Shown: positions 15,531-23,739 of the stretch, in pieces
Position numbering within the stretch: the first letter of the stretch is position 1
How the letters are laid out: every line of letters begins with the position of its first letter
Origin: Bacillus_BE sp042263505
Lineage (GTDB): Bacteria > Bacillota > Bacilli > Bacillales > Cytobacillaceae
Reading direction: 5' to 3'
Length of the DNA: 64,000 bases
NCBI RefSeq assembly: GCF_042263505.1
Contig: NZ_JBHKFI010000020.1
Location: 17,197-81,196, forward strand
Program-made: the position numbers and the translations under genes
The notes under the pieces: model-generated
What the model saw: the letters and a program-made list of their open reading frames with translations, nothing else
The model's database searches: none
Told to the model about the DNA's origin: nothing

Positions 15531-15740
15531 AGTGAAACTTCCATCAGTGGGGGTTTTCTTCATCCCCCACTGATGGTTAGTTGAACCAATCACGCTCATA
15601 GCGCCACGTCCTGTGGCTTCGCCTGACTAGGACCTCCTGTCCGTCGTCGGACCTTTACGGGCAGTTGATCCCCCACCTATCTTCTTTGCATACGCAAAAT
15701 TTTGAGGTGGGGGTCTTACTGCCCGTTAAGGCGGGATAAA
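15531..15740 (+). ncRNA. Structured dispersed element, copy 1 (GUCCU-loop hairpins)
   Basis: Nested stems: CATCAGTGGGGG/CCCCCACTGATG (15544-15577), GCCAC-GTCCT-GTGGC, and a long arm in which GGGCAGT...ACTGCCC encloses CCCCCACCT...AGGTGGGGG. The second copy (28469-28796, minus strand) has GGACAGT/ACTGTCC and CTCCCACTT/AAGTGGGAG at the matching places, so base changes are compensated on both arms. The GUCCU terminal loops recall the RUCCU loops described for the Bacillaceae-1 RNA motif. Whether it is a transcribed RNA or a mobile repeat is open. Confidence 0.65.
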
Positions 15741-16108
15741 TATCAAACACATCGTGAAAAGTTTGTTTTAATTTTTCAATAACCGCATCTAGTTCTGCTT
15801 GCGTTTCAAAATAAAGACCTCGCCGCTTCTTGGGCGAAGCGCCCTTGATGGTATTCCTAACTTAAGAGGTTGGGGAGATTGATGGGGAACTGTTTAAGAA
15901 TGCCGCCAGAAAAATGCAGCCGATGCGATTGATAAAACCGAGAAGTCACCTGTTAATAACGGGCGGCCTTTTTTATTTGCTGATAACAACCAAACTTCAT
16001 ATAATATGTGCAAAAATTCAAACTATTTTTACATTTTCGTAACTAAAGATAAACAATCAATCTATACGATTAATCTTGTAATAAAAATATCGTATAGGGG
16101 ATGAGAAC

Positions 16109-16936
16109 ATGAAGAAGAAAGCATTTCTAGGAATGGGCTTTGCGCTATCCTTGTTATTTAGCCCGTTTCACCAAGCTTTTGCTGCCGAAACAACAGGAGA
16201 ACAAAGACAAGTGGATAATGTAGCCCATCGCGGGGCATCCGGATATGCGCCGGAAAACACCATCGCTGCTTTTGACAAAGCAGTTGAAATGAAAGCGGAC
16301 TATATTGAAATTGATGTTCAAAGAAGCAAGGATGGGAAGCTGGTCATTATCCATGATACGACCGTGGATAGAACTACTGACGGGACAGGCAAAGTGAAGG
16401 ATTTAACTTTTGAACAATTGAGGGCTCTTGACGCCGGCAGTTTTAAGGGGGAGCAATTTAAAGGAGAAAAAATCCCGACTTTTGATGAAATACTTGATCG
16501 TTATCACGGAAAAACTGGCATTTTAATAGAGTTAAAGACACCGGAGCTTTACCCTGGCATAGAAGAAAGTGTTGCCCAGGAGTTAAAAGAGCGTAATCTT
16601 GACCATCCGCAAAATGAAAAAATTATTATCCAATCGTTTAACTTTGAATCAATGGAAAAAATGAATGAACTTCTTCCAAAGGTGCCAATTGGAGTTCTTA
16701 CTTCTTCTCAAGCTGATGCATCAGAACAGGCATTAAAAGAATTTTCCGCTTACGCTGATTACTTTAACCCGAGCTACGGAATTGTTTCGGAAGATTTAGT
16801 TGAACAAGTTCATTCACTTGGATTGAAAATTTCTTCATGGACAGTAAGCAACCAGGAAACAGCCAATTTTCTTTTAAGTATGGATGTTGATGCCATTATT
16901 ACTAATTACCCGGATTATGTAGATCCTCGAAACTAA
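16109..16936 (+). CDS. glpQ: Glycerophosphodiester phosphodiesterase, secreted
   Basis: 275 residues with a Sec signal peptide (MKKKAFLGMGFALSLLFSPF, cleavage near AFA-AE). Mature motifs: AHRGASGYAPENT (catalytic HR and E/N of the GDPD TIM barrel), EIDVQRSKDGKLVIIHD (metal-binding ED and the second catalytic His), and ELKTPE. It hydrolyses glycerophosphodiesters, and in Bacillus it acts on wall teichoic acid glycerol phosphate, to sn-glycerol-3-phosphate outside the cell. GGGGATGAG is the ribosome binding site. It stands alone and is closed by a terminator. In B. subtilis glpQ is phosphate-starvation controlled; I could not confirm a PhoP box here. Confidence 0.9.
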   Translation: MKKKAFLGMGFALSLLFSPFHQAFAAETTGEQRQVDNVAHRGASGYAPENTIAAFDKAVEMKADYIEIDVQRSKDGKLVIIHDTTVDRTTDGTGKVKDLTFEQLRALDAGSFKGEQFKGEKIPTFDEILDRYHGKTGILIELKTPELYPGIEESVAQELKERNLDHPQNEKIIIQSFNFESMEKMNELLPKVPIGVLTSSQADASEQALKEFSAYADYFNPSYGIVSEDLVEQVHSLGLKISSWTVSNQETANFLLSMDVDAIITNYPDYVDPRN

Positions 16937-16990
16937 TATTAAAGAGACGAAGGTACTATGTACCACAAAAATATTTAAAAGGACTAATTC

Positions 16991-17016
16991 CCTCAAACAA
17001 TGGTTTGAGGTTTTTT
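16991..17016 (+). terminator. Terminator of glpQ
   Basis: CCTCAAAC-AATG-GTTTGAGG followed by TTTTTTG. Confidence 0.88.
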
Positions 17017-17084
17017 GTATCCCGAGGCAACCCGATTTATAACAGGAATAAATCCTTAATACAGAACAAAAAATTTAACCGTCA

Positions 17085-17107
17085 AAAAGTGAACAGTGTT
17101 TACTTTT
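17085..17107. promoter_or_regulatory. Near-perfect 23-bp palindrome before the acyl-CoA operon
   Basis: Arms AAAAGTGAACA and TGTTTACTTTT are complementary except at one pair, around a central G. It lies 46 bp before the dehydrogenase start and is a good candidate for the binding site of the TetR-family protein encoded at 20416-20970. Confidence 0.6.
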
Positions 17108-17153
17108 GTGATTAATGATGTTAGAATTTTCTGTAAAAGAGGTGGCGATTTGG

Positions 17154-18746
17154 ATGGTGAAAGTTCAAAAATCTGAAGGTTATTCTTTTCAACCATATTT
17201 AGATGTGAGAGACACGTTGAATGATTTAGACAATCCATTTTTACGAAAGGTTTTAGAAAAAACGGTTGGGAGCGATTGGCAGGGGCTAGAACAAAGGCTC
17301 CAACCTTTTGTAGAAAAACTCTCTACTAAATGGCGTAGGGCAACAAACGAGATTGCTAGACCCAAAAATCATCCGAGACTACGCCATTACGATGCCTACA
17401 ACAATCGGATTGATCGTCTTGTACGTCCATTAGAAGCAATCCAACTTACAGAAGAAGTATTTGGTGAGGGGTTATTTTCTTCAAAGCAGCTTGCTTATGA
17501 GGGGATTATTAAGCGCTATTTTTTACATGGGAATGGAGAGGCTGGGATCACCTGTCCGCTGGCTTGTACAGATGGACTCATTGCGTTAATTGAAGCATTT
17601 TATGATGAACAACCAGAGGAAGTCAGGAAAATTCACACTCATGCAAAGGAAGGAATCAACGGAGATTTTGCCATTGGAGCACAATTTATGTCGGAAATAC
17701 AAGGGGGTTCAAATATTCCAGCGAATATCCTACGAGCAGTACCTGAGGGCGATTATTATAAATTATATGGCAATAAATTTTTCTGCTCGGCTGTTCATGC
17801 TGATTACTCTGTTGTAACGGCTCGTGTAGATGGAACAGAGGATGTGGCTGTATTTATTGTACCTTCCTGGCTTTCGGGTAATAAGGAAAAAGAGATTCGT
17901 AATAACTTCCGCATTAATAGCTTGAAATGGAAGCTTGGTACTACTGAATTACCATCAGGAGAGATTGATTATGACGGAGCAATTGCCTATCGCATTGGTC
18001 CGCAAAATCGTGGGGTAGCATTAGCTGTGAGCATTGTCTTAACACGTTCACGATTAGATATAGGCTTGGCTAGTGCAGCTTTTGTGATGCGAGCAGCACG
18101 TGAAGCAAAGCTATATGCCCATTTTCGTCATGTATTTGATCGAAAAATTAATGATTTTCCAATGGCAGCTGCACAGTTGGATGATTTAGAGGATGCGGCA
18201 AAACGAATGGTTGCTACCGCTTTTTCTATTTATAAAATGTTTCATGAAGAGGACACACTTAATGAACTAGAAGCCTTTGCATTACGCGAATTGATCTTAT
18301 TGCAGAAAATTTTTGCCTCTAAAGAAGCGGTTGAAAAATTGCGCTTAGCTATTTCTATTTTGGGTGGACATGGGGCGATTGAGGAGTTTTCTTCGATTCC
18401 AAGATTATTCCGTGATAGCATGGTCAACGAACTTTGGGAAGGTCCAAGGAATGTCCTATTAACCCAAATCTATCGTGATCTTTATAAAATGCAAAGACAT
18501 GTTCCGTTAAATGAAATATTAAAGACATTATTTCCACATTTAGCAGATGCTGAAATCTTTGTTTACAGTAAGCGTATTCACACAATTTTGGCACAAAACC
18601 TTGTGGCAGCACCAACAAACGAAAATAAACAGGCTGCAAGAAACTGGGAGCTACTTTGGGAAGAGTTATTCTTATCCTATCAATATGCGGTAATAGCTCC
18701 ATTTAAAGAGATACCGATTTTGCAAAAAGAAACTCTTAACAAATGA
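17154..18746 (+). CDS. Acyl-CoA dehydrogenase-family flavoprotein (AidB-like)
   Basis: 530 residues from the ATG at 17154 (MVKVQKSEGYSFQPYLDVRD), preferred over upstream starts because AAGAGGTGG ends eight bases before it. Acyl-CoA dehydrogenase hallmarks: GAQFMSEIQGGSNIPANILR (FAD/substrate strand), FCSAVHADYSVVTARV, KWKLGTTELPSGEIDYDGA, and the C-terminal helix ILGGHGAIEEF...RDSMVNELWEGPRNV. The length and the WEG-N-L motif resemble AidB-type rather than short-chain enzymes. It is probably co-transcribed with the acyl-CoA ligase 16 bp downstream, in uptake or breakdown of an unusual carboxylic acid. Substrate unknown. Confidence 0.85.
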   Translation: MVKVQKSEGYSFQPYLDVRDTLNDLDNPFLRKVLEKTVGSDWQGLEQRLQPFVEKLSTKWRRATNEIARPKNHPRLRHYDAYNNRIDRLVRPLEAIQLTEEVFGEGLFSSKQLAYEGIIKRYFLHGNGEAGITCPLACTDGLIALIEAFYDEQPEEVRKIHTHAKEGINGDFAIGAQFMSEIQGGSNIPANILRAVPEGDYYKLYGNKFFCSAVHADYSVVTARVDGTEDVAVFIVPSWLSGNKEKEIRNNFRINSLKWKLGTTELPSGEIDYDGAIAYRIGPQNRGVALAVSIVLTRSRLDIGLASAAFVMRAAREAKLYAHFRHVFDRKINDFPMAAAQLDDLEDAAKRMVATAFSIYKMFHEEDTLNELEAFALRELILLQKIFASKEAVEKLRLAISILGGHGAIEEFSSIPRLFRDSMVNELWEGPRNVLLTQIYRDLYKMQRHVPLNEILKTLFPHLADAEIFVYSKRIHTILAQNLVAAPTNENKQAARNWELLWEELFLSYQYAVIAPFKEIPILQKETLNK

Positions 18747-18762
18747 TAAGGGGGAATGGGCG

Positions 18763-20262
18763 ATGGGAAACAATATAGGAAGTATGTTACGTAGTCGAGC
18801 AGTTATGATGGGGGAGAAAATTGGATTTATTCATGGAGACTTGAACATTTCATTTAAAGAAATGAATACAAGGGCGAATGCATTTGCCTCATATCTGCAA
18901 CAACAAGGGATTACAATGGGAGACAAAATTGCTATTCTTTGCAAAAACAATGAAAACGTAGTGGCAACATTTTTTGGAGCTGCCAAGATAGGTGTTATAA
19001 CCGTAATGGCAAATTGGCGCCTGCAACCAGCAGAGTTACAATATATATTGACGCATAGTGATGCAAAACTTGTCGTATATGATGAAATCTTTCAAACAGT
19101 TATTGATGAATTAAAAAGACAAATTCCTGCAACATTGTTTATTTCAAAGAATACATCACCTTCGTTTGAAGCTATTTGGGGAAATAAGGTTGAAGAGCCA
19201 GTATATACTTCAGGGGGAGATGAACCAATTTTAATCATGTATACATCCGGTACAACGGGTAAGCCTAACGGTGCGTTGTTATCGCACAACAATTTGCTAG
19301 CAGCATCGATAGGTTTATCTCATACAATCGATTGGTGGGAACAAGATCGATTTTTAATGGTGGCTCCGTTCTTCCATATAGGCGGATTTGCACCGCTGAT
19401 TACAAATGTTCATACAGGAGCTACCATGATTTTGCTGGAAGATTTTGAACCGGTTGCAACTTGGAGATTAATTGAAAAAGAATGTATCACAACGATGATG
19501 ACGGTTCCTGCTATGCTAGCATTTTTGTTAAAAACGTATCCGATGGTAAAGCCCGACATATCTTCTCTTCGTAACATTTCATGTGGAGCATCTGCCGTCC
19601 CAACACCACTCATTTTAGGATTTAGACAGCTTGGTATACCGATTCAGCAAGTGTGTGGCATTACGGAATATACAGGTGCTGTAACATTTTGGAAAGAATC
19701 GCAACACCCTGAAAAGTATGATTCTATGGGCAAGCCAGTCATGCAGGGGACATTGCGTATTGCACATATTGATACAAAGGAACCGTTACCGCCGGGTGAG
19801 GTCGGCGAAATTGTCATTGGTGGTCCGCAAGTTTTCGTCGGCTACTATAAAAATGAAGAAGCCTATTATGCGGCTGTTCAAAATGGCAAGTTTTACACAG
19901 GGGATTTAGGCTATTTGGACGAAGATGGATTTTTATATGTAGTAGATCGTTTAAAAGATATGATCATTAGTGGTGGGGAAAATATTTATTCTGCTGAACT
20001 GGAGTTAGCTCTTAGTTTGCATCCTGCGATTGCAGATGTAGCAGTAGTTGGTATCCCGAATGAGCAATGGGGTGAGGTGCCACATGCATATATCGTCAAA
20101 GCAGCTGATGCCAGTCTTTCTGAAGAGGAAGTAATTTCCTTTTGTAAGGAAAAACTTGCCTCTTATAAGGCGATAAAAGAGGTAAGTTTCATCGACCAAT
20201 TACCGCGTAATGCCGTGGGGAAAATTTTGAAGAGCAAGCTAAAGGAGGCTGCAACCATTTAG
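18763..20262 (+). CDS. Acyl-CoA synthetase (AMP-forming)
   Basis: 499 residues. Adenylate-forming motifs: YTSGTTGKPNG (160-170), VCGITEYTG, YTGDLGYLDEDGF, DRLKDMIISGGENIYSAELE, and NAVGKILK with the catalytic Lys at 487. It activates a carboxylic acid to its CoA thioester with ATP in the cytoplasm, feeding the dehydrogenase encoded just upstream. The ribosome binding site is GGGGGAA. It resembles medium/long-chain FadD-like or o-succinylbenzoate-CoA-ligase-like enzymes; the substrate cannot be told from sequence. Confidence 0.9.
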   Translation: MGNNIGSMLRSRAVMMGEKIGFIHGDLNISFKEMNTRANAFASYLQQQGITMGDKIAILCKNNENVVATFFGAAKIGVITVMANWRLQPAELQYILTHSDAKLVVYDEIFQTVIDELKRQIPATLFISKNTSPSFEAIWGNKVEEPVYTSGGDEPILIMYTSGTTGKPNGALLSHNNLLAASIGLSHTIDWWEQDRFLMVAPFFHIGGFAPLITNVHTGATMILLEDFEPVATWRLIEKECITTMMTVPAMLAFLLKTYPMVKPDISSLRNISCGASAVPTPLILGFRQLGIPIQQVCGITEYTGAVTFWKESQHPEKYDSMGKPVMQGTLRIAHIDTKEPLPPGEVGEIVIGGPQVFVGYYKNEEAYYAAVQNGKFYTGDLGYLDEDGFLYVVDRLKDMIISGGENIYSAELELALSLHPAIADVAVVGIPNEQWGEVPHAYIVKAADASLSEEEVISFCKEKLASYKAIKEVSFIDQLPRNAVGKILKSKLKEAATI

Positions 20263-20332
20263 TAAATGGTTTACTTCCGTAGTTAAAGATAAAGTGATCT
20301 TTTAGTTGGAACTCATTACTACGTAATCTAAT

Positions 20333-20374
20333 AAAAACAAGTATCTTCCATTTAAGGGAAAGATGCTTGTTTTT
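20333..20374. terminator. Bidirectional terminator between the ligase and tetR
   Basis: AAAAACAAGTATCTT pairs with AAGATGCTTGTTTTT; A- and T-runs flank both sides, serving the converging transcripts. Confidence 0.8.
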
Positions 20375-20415
20375 AGTATAATAGACTCTATCATCGTTAT
20401 TATTTTCGGTTAATG

Positions 20416-20970
20416 CTAGGAAGGTAAGTGTCCGATGTAGCGTTTTACAAGAAATGTGATGTGTTCGAGTGCTTGTTCAGATGTAAAACCAGGATAGTTT
20501 TTGTAAGTGATTAGTAAACCATTTAATGTAGAAAAAAGTAATTGTGCTTCACTTTTTGCTTCCTCTTGAAAAATTGGTTTTAATGATTGCTCAAATATTC
20601 CAATCAGCTCTGAAATTTCCGCAAAAATTGGTATCGATGTATGCGGGCGATTGGCTTCCAACATAAAGTAAGCCATCATTTGATATAAAACATTTTCCTT
20701 GAACATATAGTTGACGTAATTTAAGGTTAGTTCCTCAAGACGCGAAAATGCCTTTAGCCGGGAAATTAATTTTATCCCCTCAAGCTTCATTGTCTCTATG
20801 TAAAGTTGCTGCTGATCCTTAAAGTATTTGTAAATGAGCGCAGGTGAAACGTTTGCCTGTTTGGCAATGTCACGTATGCTGATATTTGTAAATGATTTTG
20901 TACTAAATAAATACAAAGCAGCTTCGATAATTTTTTGCTTACTTTCCTGTTTTTTTATATCACGTTTCAT
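20416..20970 (-). CDS. TetR/AcrR-family regulator, convergent to the acyl-CoA operon
   Basis: 184 residues when started at MKRDIKKQESKQKIIEAALY, for which AGAAGGAGA is the ribosome binding site; the 26 upstream in-frame codons are not needed. The HTH is FTNISIRDIAKQANVSPALI followed by YKYFKDQQQLYIET. The C-terminal domain is helical and ligand-binding. Converging with the acyl-CoA dehydrogenase/ligase operon, it is the natural candidate regulator binding the palindrome at 17085-17107. FadR/PsrA-type fatty-acid regulators are built this way. The link is inferred. Confidence 0.85.
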   Translation of the reverse strand: MKRDIKKQESKQKIIEAALYLFSTKSFTNISIRDIAKQANVSPALIYKYFKDQQQLYIETMKLEGIKLISRLKAFSRLEELTLNYVNYMFKENVLYQMMAYFMLEANRPHTSIPIFAEISELIGIFEQSLKPIFQEEAKSEAQLLFSTLNGLLITYKNYPGFTSEQALEHITFLVKRYIGHLPS

Positions 20971-21149
20971 CAGTGGTCTCCTTCTGAGTGAATTCCTTGC
21001 TGTGTTATCTTTCAAATAATGAATGAAATGCTTTTCCCTTTCTATCATATTATTTTTTGACTGGCAAAACTATTACTTGCATGAATTTGTTGTGGAAAGT
21101 AGGGATATAACCCTTTATTCCGCAAATTCTTGGCAGTATTTAAGAATGA

Positions 21150-21291
21150 GAAGAATTTAGAGGTATTGGAATTTCTAAATAGCTATCGACCATCTAAGAA
21201 AAGATGGAAACTCAGAAGTCCGTCTAAGTGCATCTGCAGGGAATCAAGGTATTAGACTTTACGAACATAAATATGGATTAATTACCAAGGC
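21150..21291 (+). pseudogene. GNAT acetyltransferase C-terminal relic
   Basis: One frame reads EFRGIGISK (the R/QGxGxx acetyl-CoA loop); after a one-base shift it continues IDHLRKDGNSEVRLSASAGN and QGIRLYEHKYGLITK. The order and spacing match the last half of a GNAT domain. The N-terminal half is absent and the frame is broken. Confidence 0.4.
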
Positions 21292-21370
21292 TCCCTTTTT
21301 TTCGATTTATACATATTTCTATCAAGGTTGGAGAACTTATTTGTATCAATAAAATTAGGAGAAATTTTTT

Positions 21371-21886
21371 ATGAACAATAACGTATTTAGGTTGATCAAT
21401 CAGTTTTCTGGACGTTGTTCTCCCATGGATTTTTTAATGATCTTGATTTCAAATAGGATTCGTTATGTGTATATTTTTGTGTTGATTTTCTTGTGGTTTA
21501 GAAATGATTCATATAAAAAAGTGTTTAGTATTGCGGTGAAATCTATGGGGATTGTATTGATCATTAATACTCTAATTAAATTGTTTCATTTTAAACCACG
21601 TCCATTTTTGAATCATCGTGTTGGCATACTTATTCCTTCAAAAATGGACTCTTCATTTCCAAGTAAACATACTTTGCTAGCATTTGCTATATCTACGTCT
21701 ATTTTTCTTTATGATCGTGTCCTTGGTTCAATCATGTGGATATTATCTATATTGACGGGTTTCTCACGTATTTGGGTTGGACATCATTATCCATCTGATA
21801 TTATCGGAAGTGCCTTTATCGCCACTATGACTAGCATCATTTTAGATAAAATCTCTCAGAATGTTCAAAAAGCACCTATCATTTAA
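21371..21886 (+). CDS. PAP2-family undecaprenyl-diphosphatase (BcrC-like)
   Basis: 171 residues, five or six membrane helices. The three phosphatase motifs are visible: K-FHFKPRP (C1), SSFPSKHT (C2, catalytic-His loop) and SRIWVGHHYPSD (C3, nucleophilic His and Asp). BcrC-type enzymes dephosphorylate undecaprenyl diphosphate outside the membrane, recycling the wall lipid carrier and lowering bacitracin sensitivity. TAGGAG precedes the ATG. A monocistronic unit with its own terminator. A different PAP2 substrate cannot be excluded. Confidence 0.85.
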   Translation: MNNNVFRLINQFSGRCSPMDFLMILISNRIRYVYIFVLIFLWFRNDSYKKVFSIAVKSMGIVLIINTLIKLFHFKPRPFLNHRVGILIPSKMDSSFPSKHTLLAFAISTSIFLYDRVLGSIMWILSILTGFSRIWVGHHYPSDIIGSAFIATMTSIILDKISQNVQKAPII

Positions 21887-21969
21887 ATACATCGTGTAGG
21901 GTACTATTTGAATTAATAAAGTACAAATGAAAATTTGTTTGGGACTTTACTGATTTTAATTTTTTTACA

Positions 21970-21997
21970 AGAATGCCCATCAAGAGTGGGCATTTTC
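21970..21997 (+). terminator. Terminator of the PAP2 gene
   Basis: AATGCCCA-TCAAGAG-TGGGCATTTT. Confidence 0.75.
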
Positions 21998-22007
21998 AGT
22001 TGAAGGT

Positions 22008-22080
22008 AGAAGCAGGGGACGTTTCTCTGCTTCCTTTTTTATTTAGAAAGAGGCAAGGAACCTTCCCTTGCTTCGTCTTA
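22008..22080. repeat. Dispersed double-hairpin repeat, copy A
   Basis: Two hairpins in tandem: GAAGCAGGGGACGTTTCTCT with GCTTCC and a T-run, then GGCAAGGAACCTTCCCTTGC. The same 70-bp unit recurs at 22711 (partial) and 23578. Each lies just after a gene, so it may also terminate transcription. Confidence 0.75.
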
Positions 22081-22258
22081 CAATTTCTGTTTACCTTACA
22101 AATCATATGATAAGCAAAAATTGACTCCTGCACAGCGTTTAGGGATTACAAATAAGAAATTTAAAATAGAATACATTTTGTATTTAAGGTAATTATTCCA
22201 ATTAATGGTATTTATGGTAAAGTGAAATTACAAAAGTAAATAAGGGGGAGTAGTTATT

Positions 22259-22525
22259 TTGCTTATAGGACCTTTGGTATATTCTTTTATACCAGGAGTA
22301 ATTATTTTGATGCTTACTTGGTGGCTTACTAAGAAGAAATTACCTTTATTTGTAAAGCTATTACCAAGTATTATAACATTTATCGCTGTGGTAGTTCTTT
22401 TTTATATTGGTTATGTAAAAGTTAGAGGGTGGGAAGGTGCCGCTTATTTATTTCTTGCCTTTTTCCTAACCATATTTGCAATTATATCTTTTATGATTGG
22501 AAAAAAGTTAAAACCAAGTTCGTAA
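22259..22525 (+). CDS. YesK-like small membrane protein
   Basis: 88 residues from TTG at 22259, with AGGGGGAG eight bases upstream. It has three hydrophobic helices: PLVYSFIPGVIILMLTWW, LLPSIITFIAVVVLFYIG and AAYLFLAFFLTIFAIISFMI. A short KKKLP loop and KKLKPSS tail put positive charges on the cytoplasmic side. The size and pattern match the YesK family of Bacillus, whose function is unknown. Single gene followed by a terminator. Confidence 0.65.
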   Translation: MLIGPLVYSFIPGVIILMLTWWLTKKKLPLFVKLLPSIITFIAVVVLFYIGYVKVRGWEGAAYLFLAFFLTIFAIISFMIGKKLKPSS

Positions 22526-22565
22526 AAACGATATTTTTCAAAGTACTCTTTCGATTAAAGATGCT

Positions 22566-22597
22566 AAAAGGAGCACCAATTAGTGCTCCTTTTTTGT
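22566..22597 (+). terminator. Terminator of the yesK-like gene
   Basis: AAAAGGAGCAC-CAATTA-GTGCTCCTTTTTT. Confidence 0.88.
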
Positions 22598-22710
22598 TGT
22601 AATTGTCTCATAAATCGCCACCTGAAACAAATGCTAATCCTGTGTTGATAAAGGTGGGATTTTGAATGTTTTTAATTATTTTGTCCCCCTAAAGAGAACC
22701 CATTAGACGT

Positions 22711-22768
22711 AGCTCTGCTTCCTTTTTTATTTAGAAAGAAGCAAGGAACCTTCCCTTGCTTCGTCTTA
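22711..22768. repeat. Dispersed double-hairpin repeat, copy B (5' truncated)
   Basis: Starts inside the first hairpin (CTCTGCTTCC) and then matches copy A and copy C through the second hairpin GAAGCAAGGAACCTTCCCTT and the GCTTCGTCTTA end. Confidence 0.75.
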
Positions 22769-22909
22769 GTCTTGAATCATTACTTAATGCAAGACTGTAT
22801 AGACGCAGATAATTATATATAATTATCAAAAGGTGCTTATTGCATAAACAGCAGGTAAGTGCAACAAGGTAACTTTTTCGTTGGGATCTGACTTAAAGGA
22901 GGATAAATT

Positions 22910-23479
22910 ATGGTCAAGTACGAAAGACCAAGAAGAATACTTTTAGATTTAGCAGTTTCTTTAGATGGATTTATCGAAGGTCCAAAAGGGGAAATAGACT
23001 GGTGCATTATGGATCCAGATATGAACTTCAAGAATTTCTTAAATAAAATAGATACTATCTTATATGGAAGAAAAAGTTATGATTTATGGGGGCAATATGA
23101 GCCTAATATTGAAGTTTCTGATGCAGAAAAAGAAATTTGGGGATTGGTCTATAGTAAAGAGAAATATGTGTTTTCAAAAACACAAAAAAGGTCAGAAAAT
23201 AACGTTACTTTTATTAATGAAAATATTGAGAATGAAATAATCAAATTAAAGAATAAGCCTGGTAAAGATATATGGCTTTATGGTGGGGCAAGTCTAATTA
23301 CAACCTTTGTAAACTTAGGGCTTGTCGATGAATTTAGATTATCTGTTCACCCTATTGTTTTGGGAGAAGGAAAACCCCTATTTATTGACATTAAGCAAAG
23401 GGTGAATCTAAAACTCGTTGAAACAAAAAGGTTTTCCTCTGGTGTCGTTCAACTATGCTATCATCTTAATGGGAAATGA
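22910..23479 (+). CDS. yyaP: Dihydrofolate-reductase-like (RibD C-terminal) reductase
   Basis: 189 residues with AAAGGAGG before the ATG. The N-terminal strand LLDLAVSLDGFIEGPKGEID, the ILYGRKSYDLW loop and the NADPH-binding DIWLYGGASLITTFVNLGLV are typical of the RibD C-terminal/DHFR superfamily; the length and pattern match YyaP-type proteins. These bind NADPH; the physiological substrate is unknown, and some family members give weak antifolate tolerance. Single-gene unit followed by repeat copy C. Confidence 0.8.
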   Translation: MVKYERPRRILLDLAVSLDGFIEGPKGEIDWCIMDPDMNFKNFLNKIDTILYGRKSYDLWGQYEPNIEVSDAEKEIWGLVYSKEKYVFSKTQKRSENNVTFINENIENEIIKLKNKPGKDIWLYGGASLITTFVNLGLVDEFRLSVHPIVLGEGKPLFIDIKQRVNLKLVETKRFSSGVVQLCYHLNGK

Positions 23480-23577
23480 TATGAATCTTGAAATGATGTA
23501 CTTAATCAAACGGGAAGTAAAGTTGAAAAAGGAACTTATATTTAAATCCTGTATATCTAATGTAATCAGTTAGCTAA

Positions 23578-23651
23578 GAAAGAAGCAGGGGACGTTTCTC
23601 TGCTTCCTTTTTTTATTTAGAAAGAAGCAAGGAACCGTCCCTTGCTTCGTT
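23578..23651. repeat. Dispersed double-hairpin repeat, copy C
   Basis: AGAAGCAGGGGACGTTTCTC and the second hairpin GAAGCAAGGAACCGTCCCTT. Nearly identical to copy A over 70 bp. It ends about 15 bp before the promoter of the next gene. Confidence 0.78.
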
Positions 23652-23664
23652 TTGAAAGAAACAC

Positions 23665-23693
23665 TTGACAAACAACTCAAAGCACAGTAATCT
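23665..23693 (+). promoter_or_regulatory. Promoter of the XRE-cupin regulator
   Basis: TTGACA (23665-23670), 17-bp spacer, TAATCT (23688-23693). Confidence 0.7.
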
Positions 23694-23697
23694 TTCC

Positions 23698-23724
23698 ACT
23701 ATAGCGAATATAATTTACTATAGT
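23698..23724. promoter_or_regulatory. Inverted repeat, candidate autoregulatory operator
   Basis: ACTATAG (23698-23704) and CTATAGT (23718-23724) are separated by 13 AT-rich bases, right at the expected transcription start. Good position for repression by the encoded XRE protein. Confidence 0.55.
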
Positions 23725-23739
23725 ATTTCGGAGGTGCGT

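Noticed and set aside
15665..15860. Minus-strand coding-like frame reading KKRRGLYFETQAELDAVIEK
   Set aside because: Looks protein-like for about 50 codons but has no start, begins after a stop, and runs into the structured element; kept as a possible relic only.
16020..16090. PhoP boxes before glpQ
   Set aside because: TTTACA-like words occur but the 11-bp repeated spacing is not met clearly.
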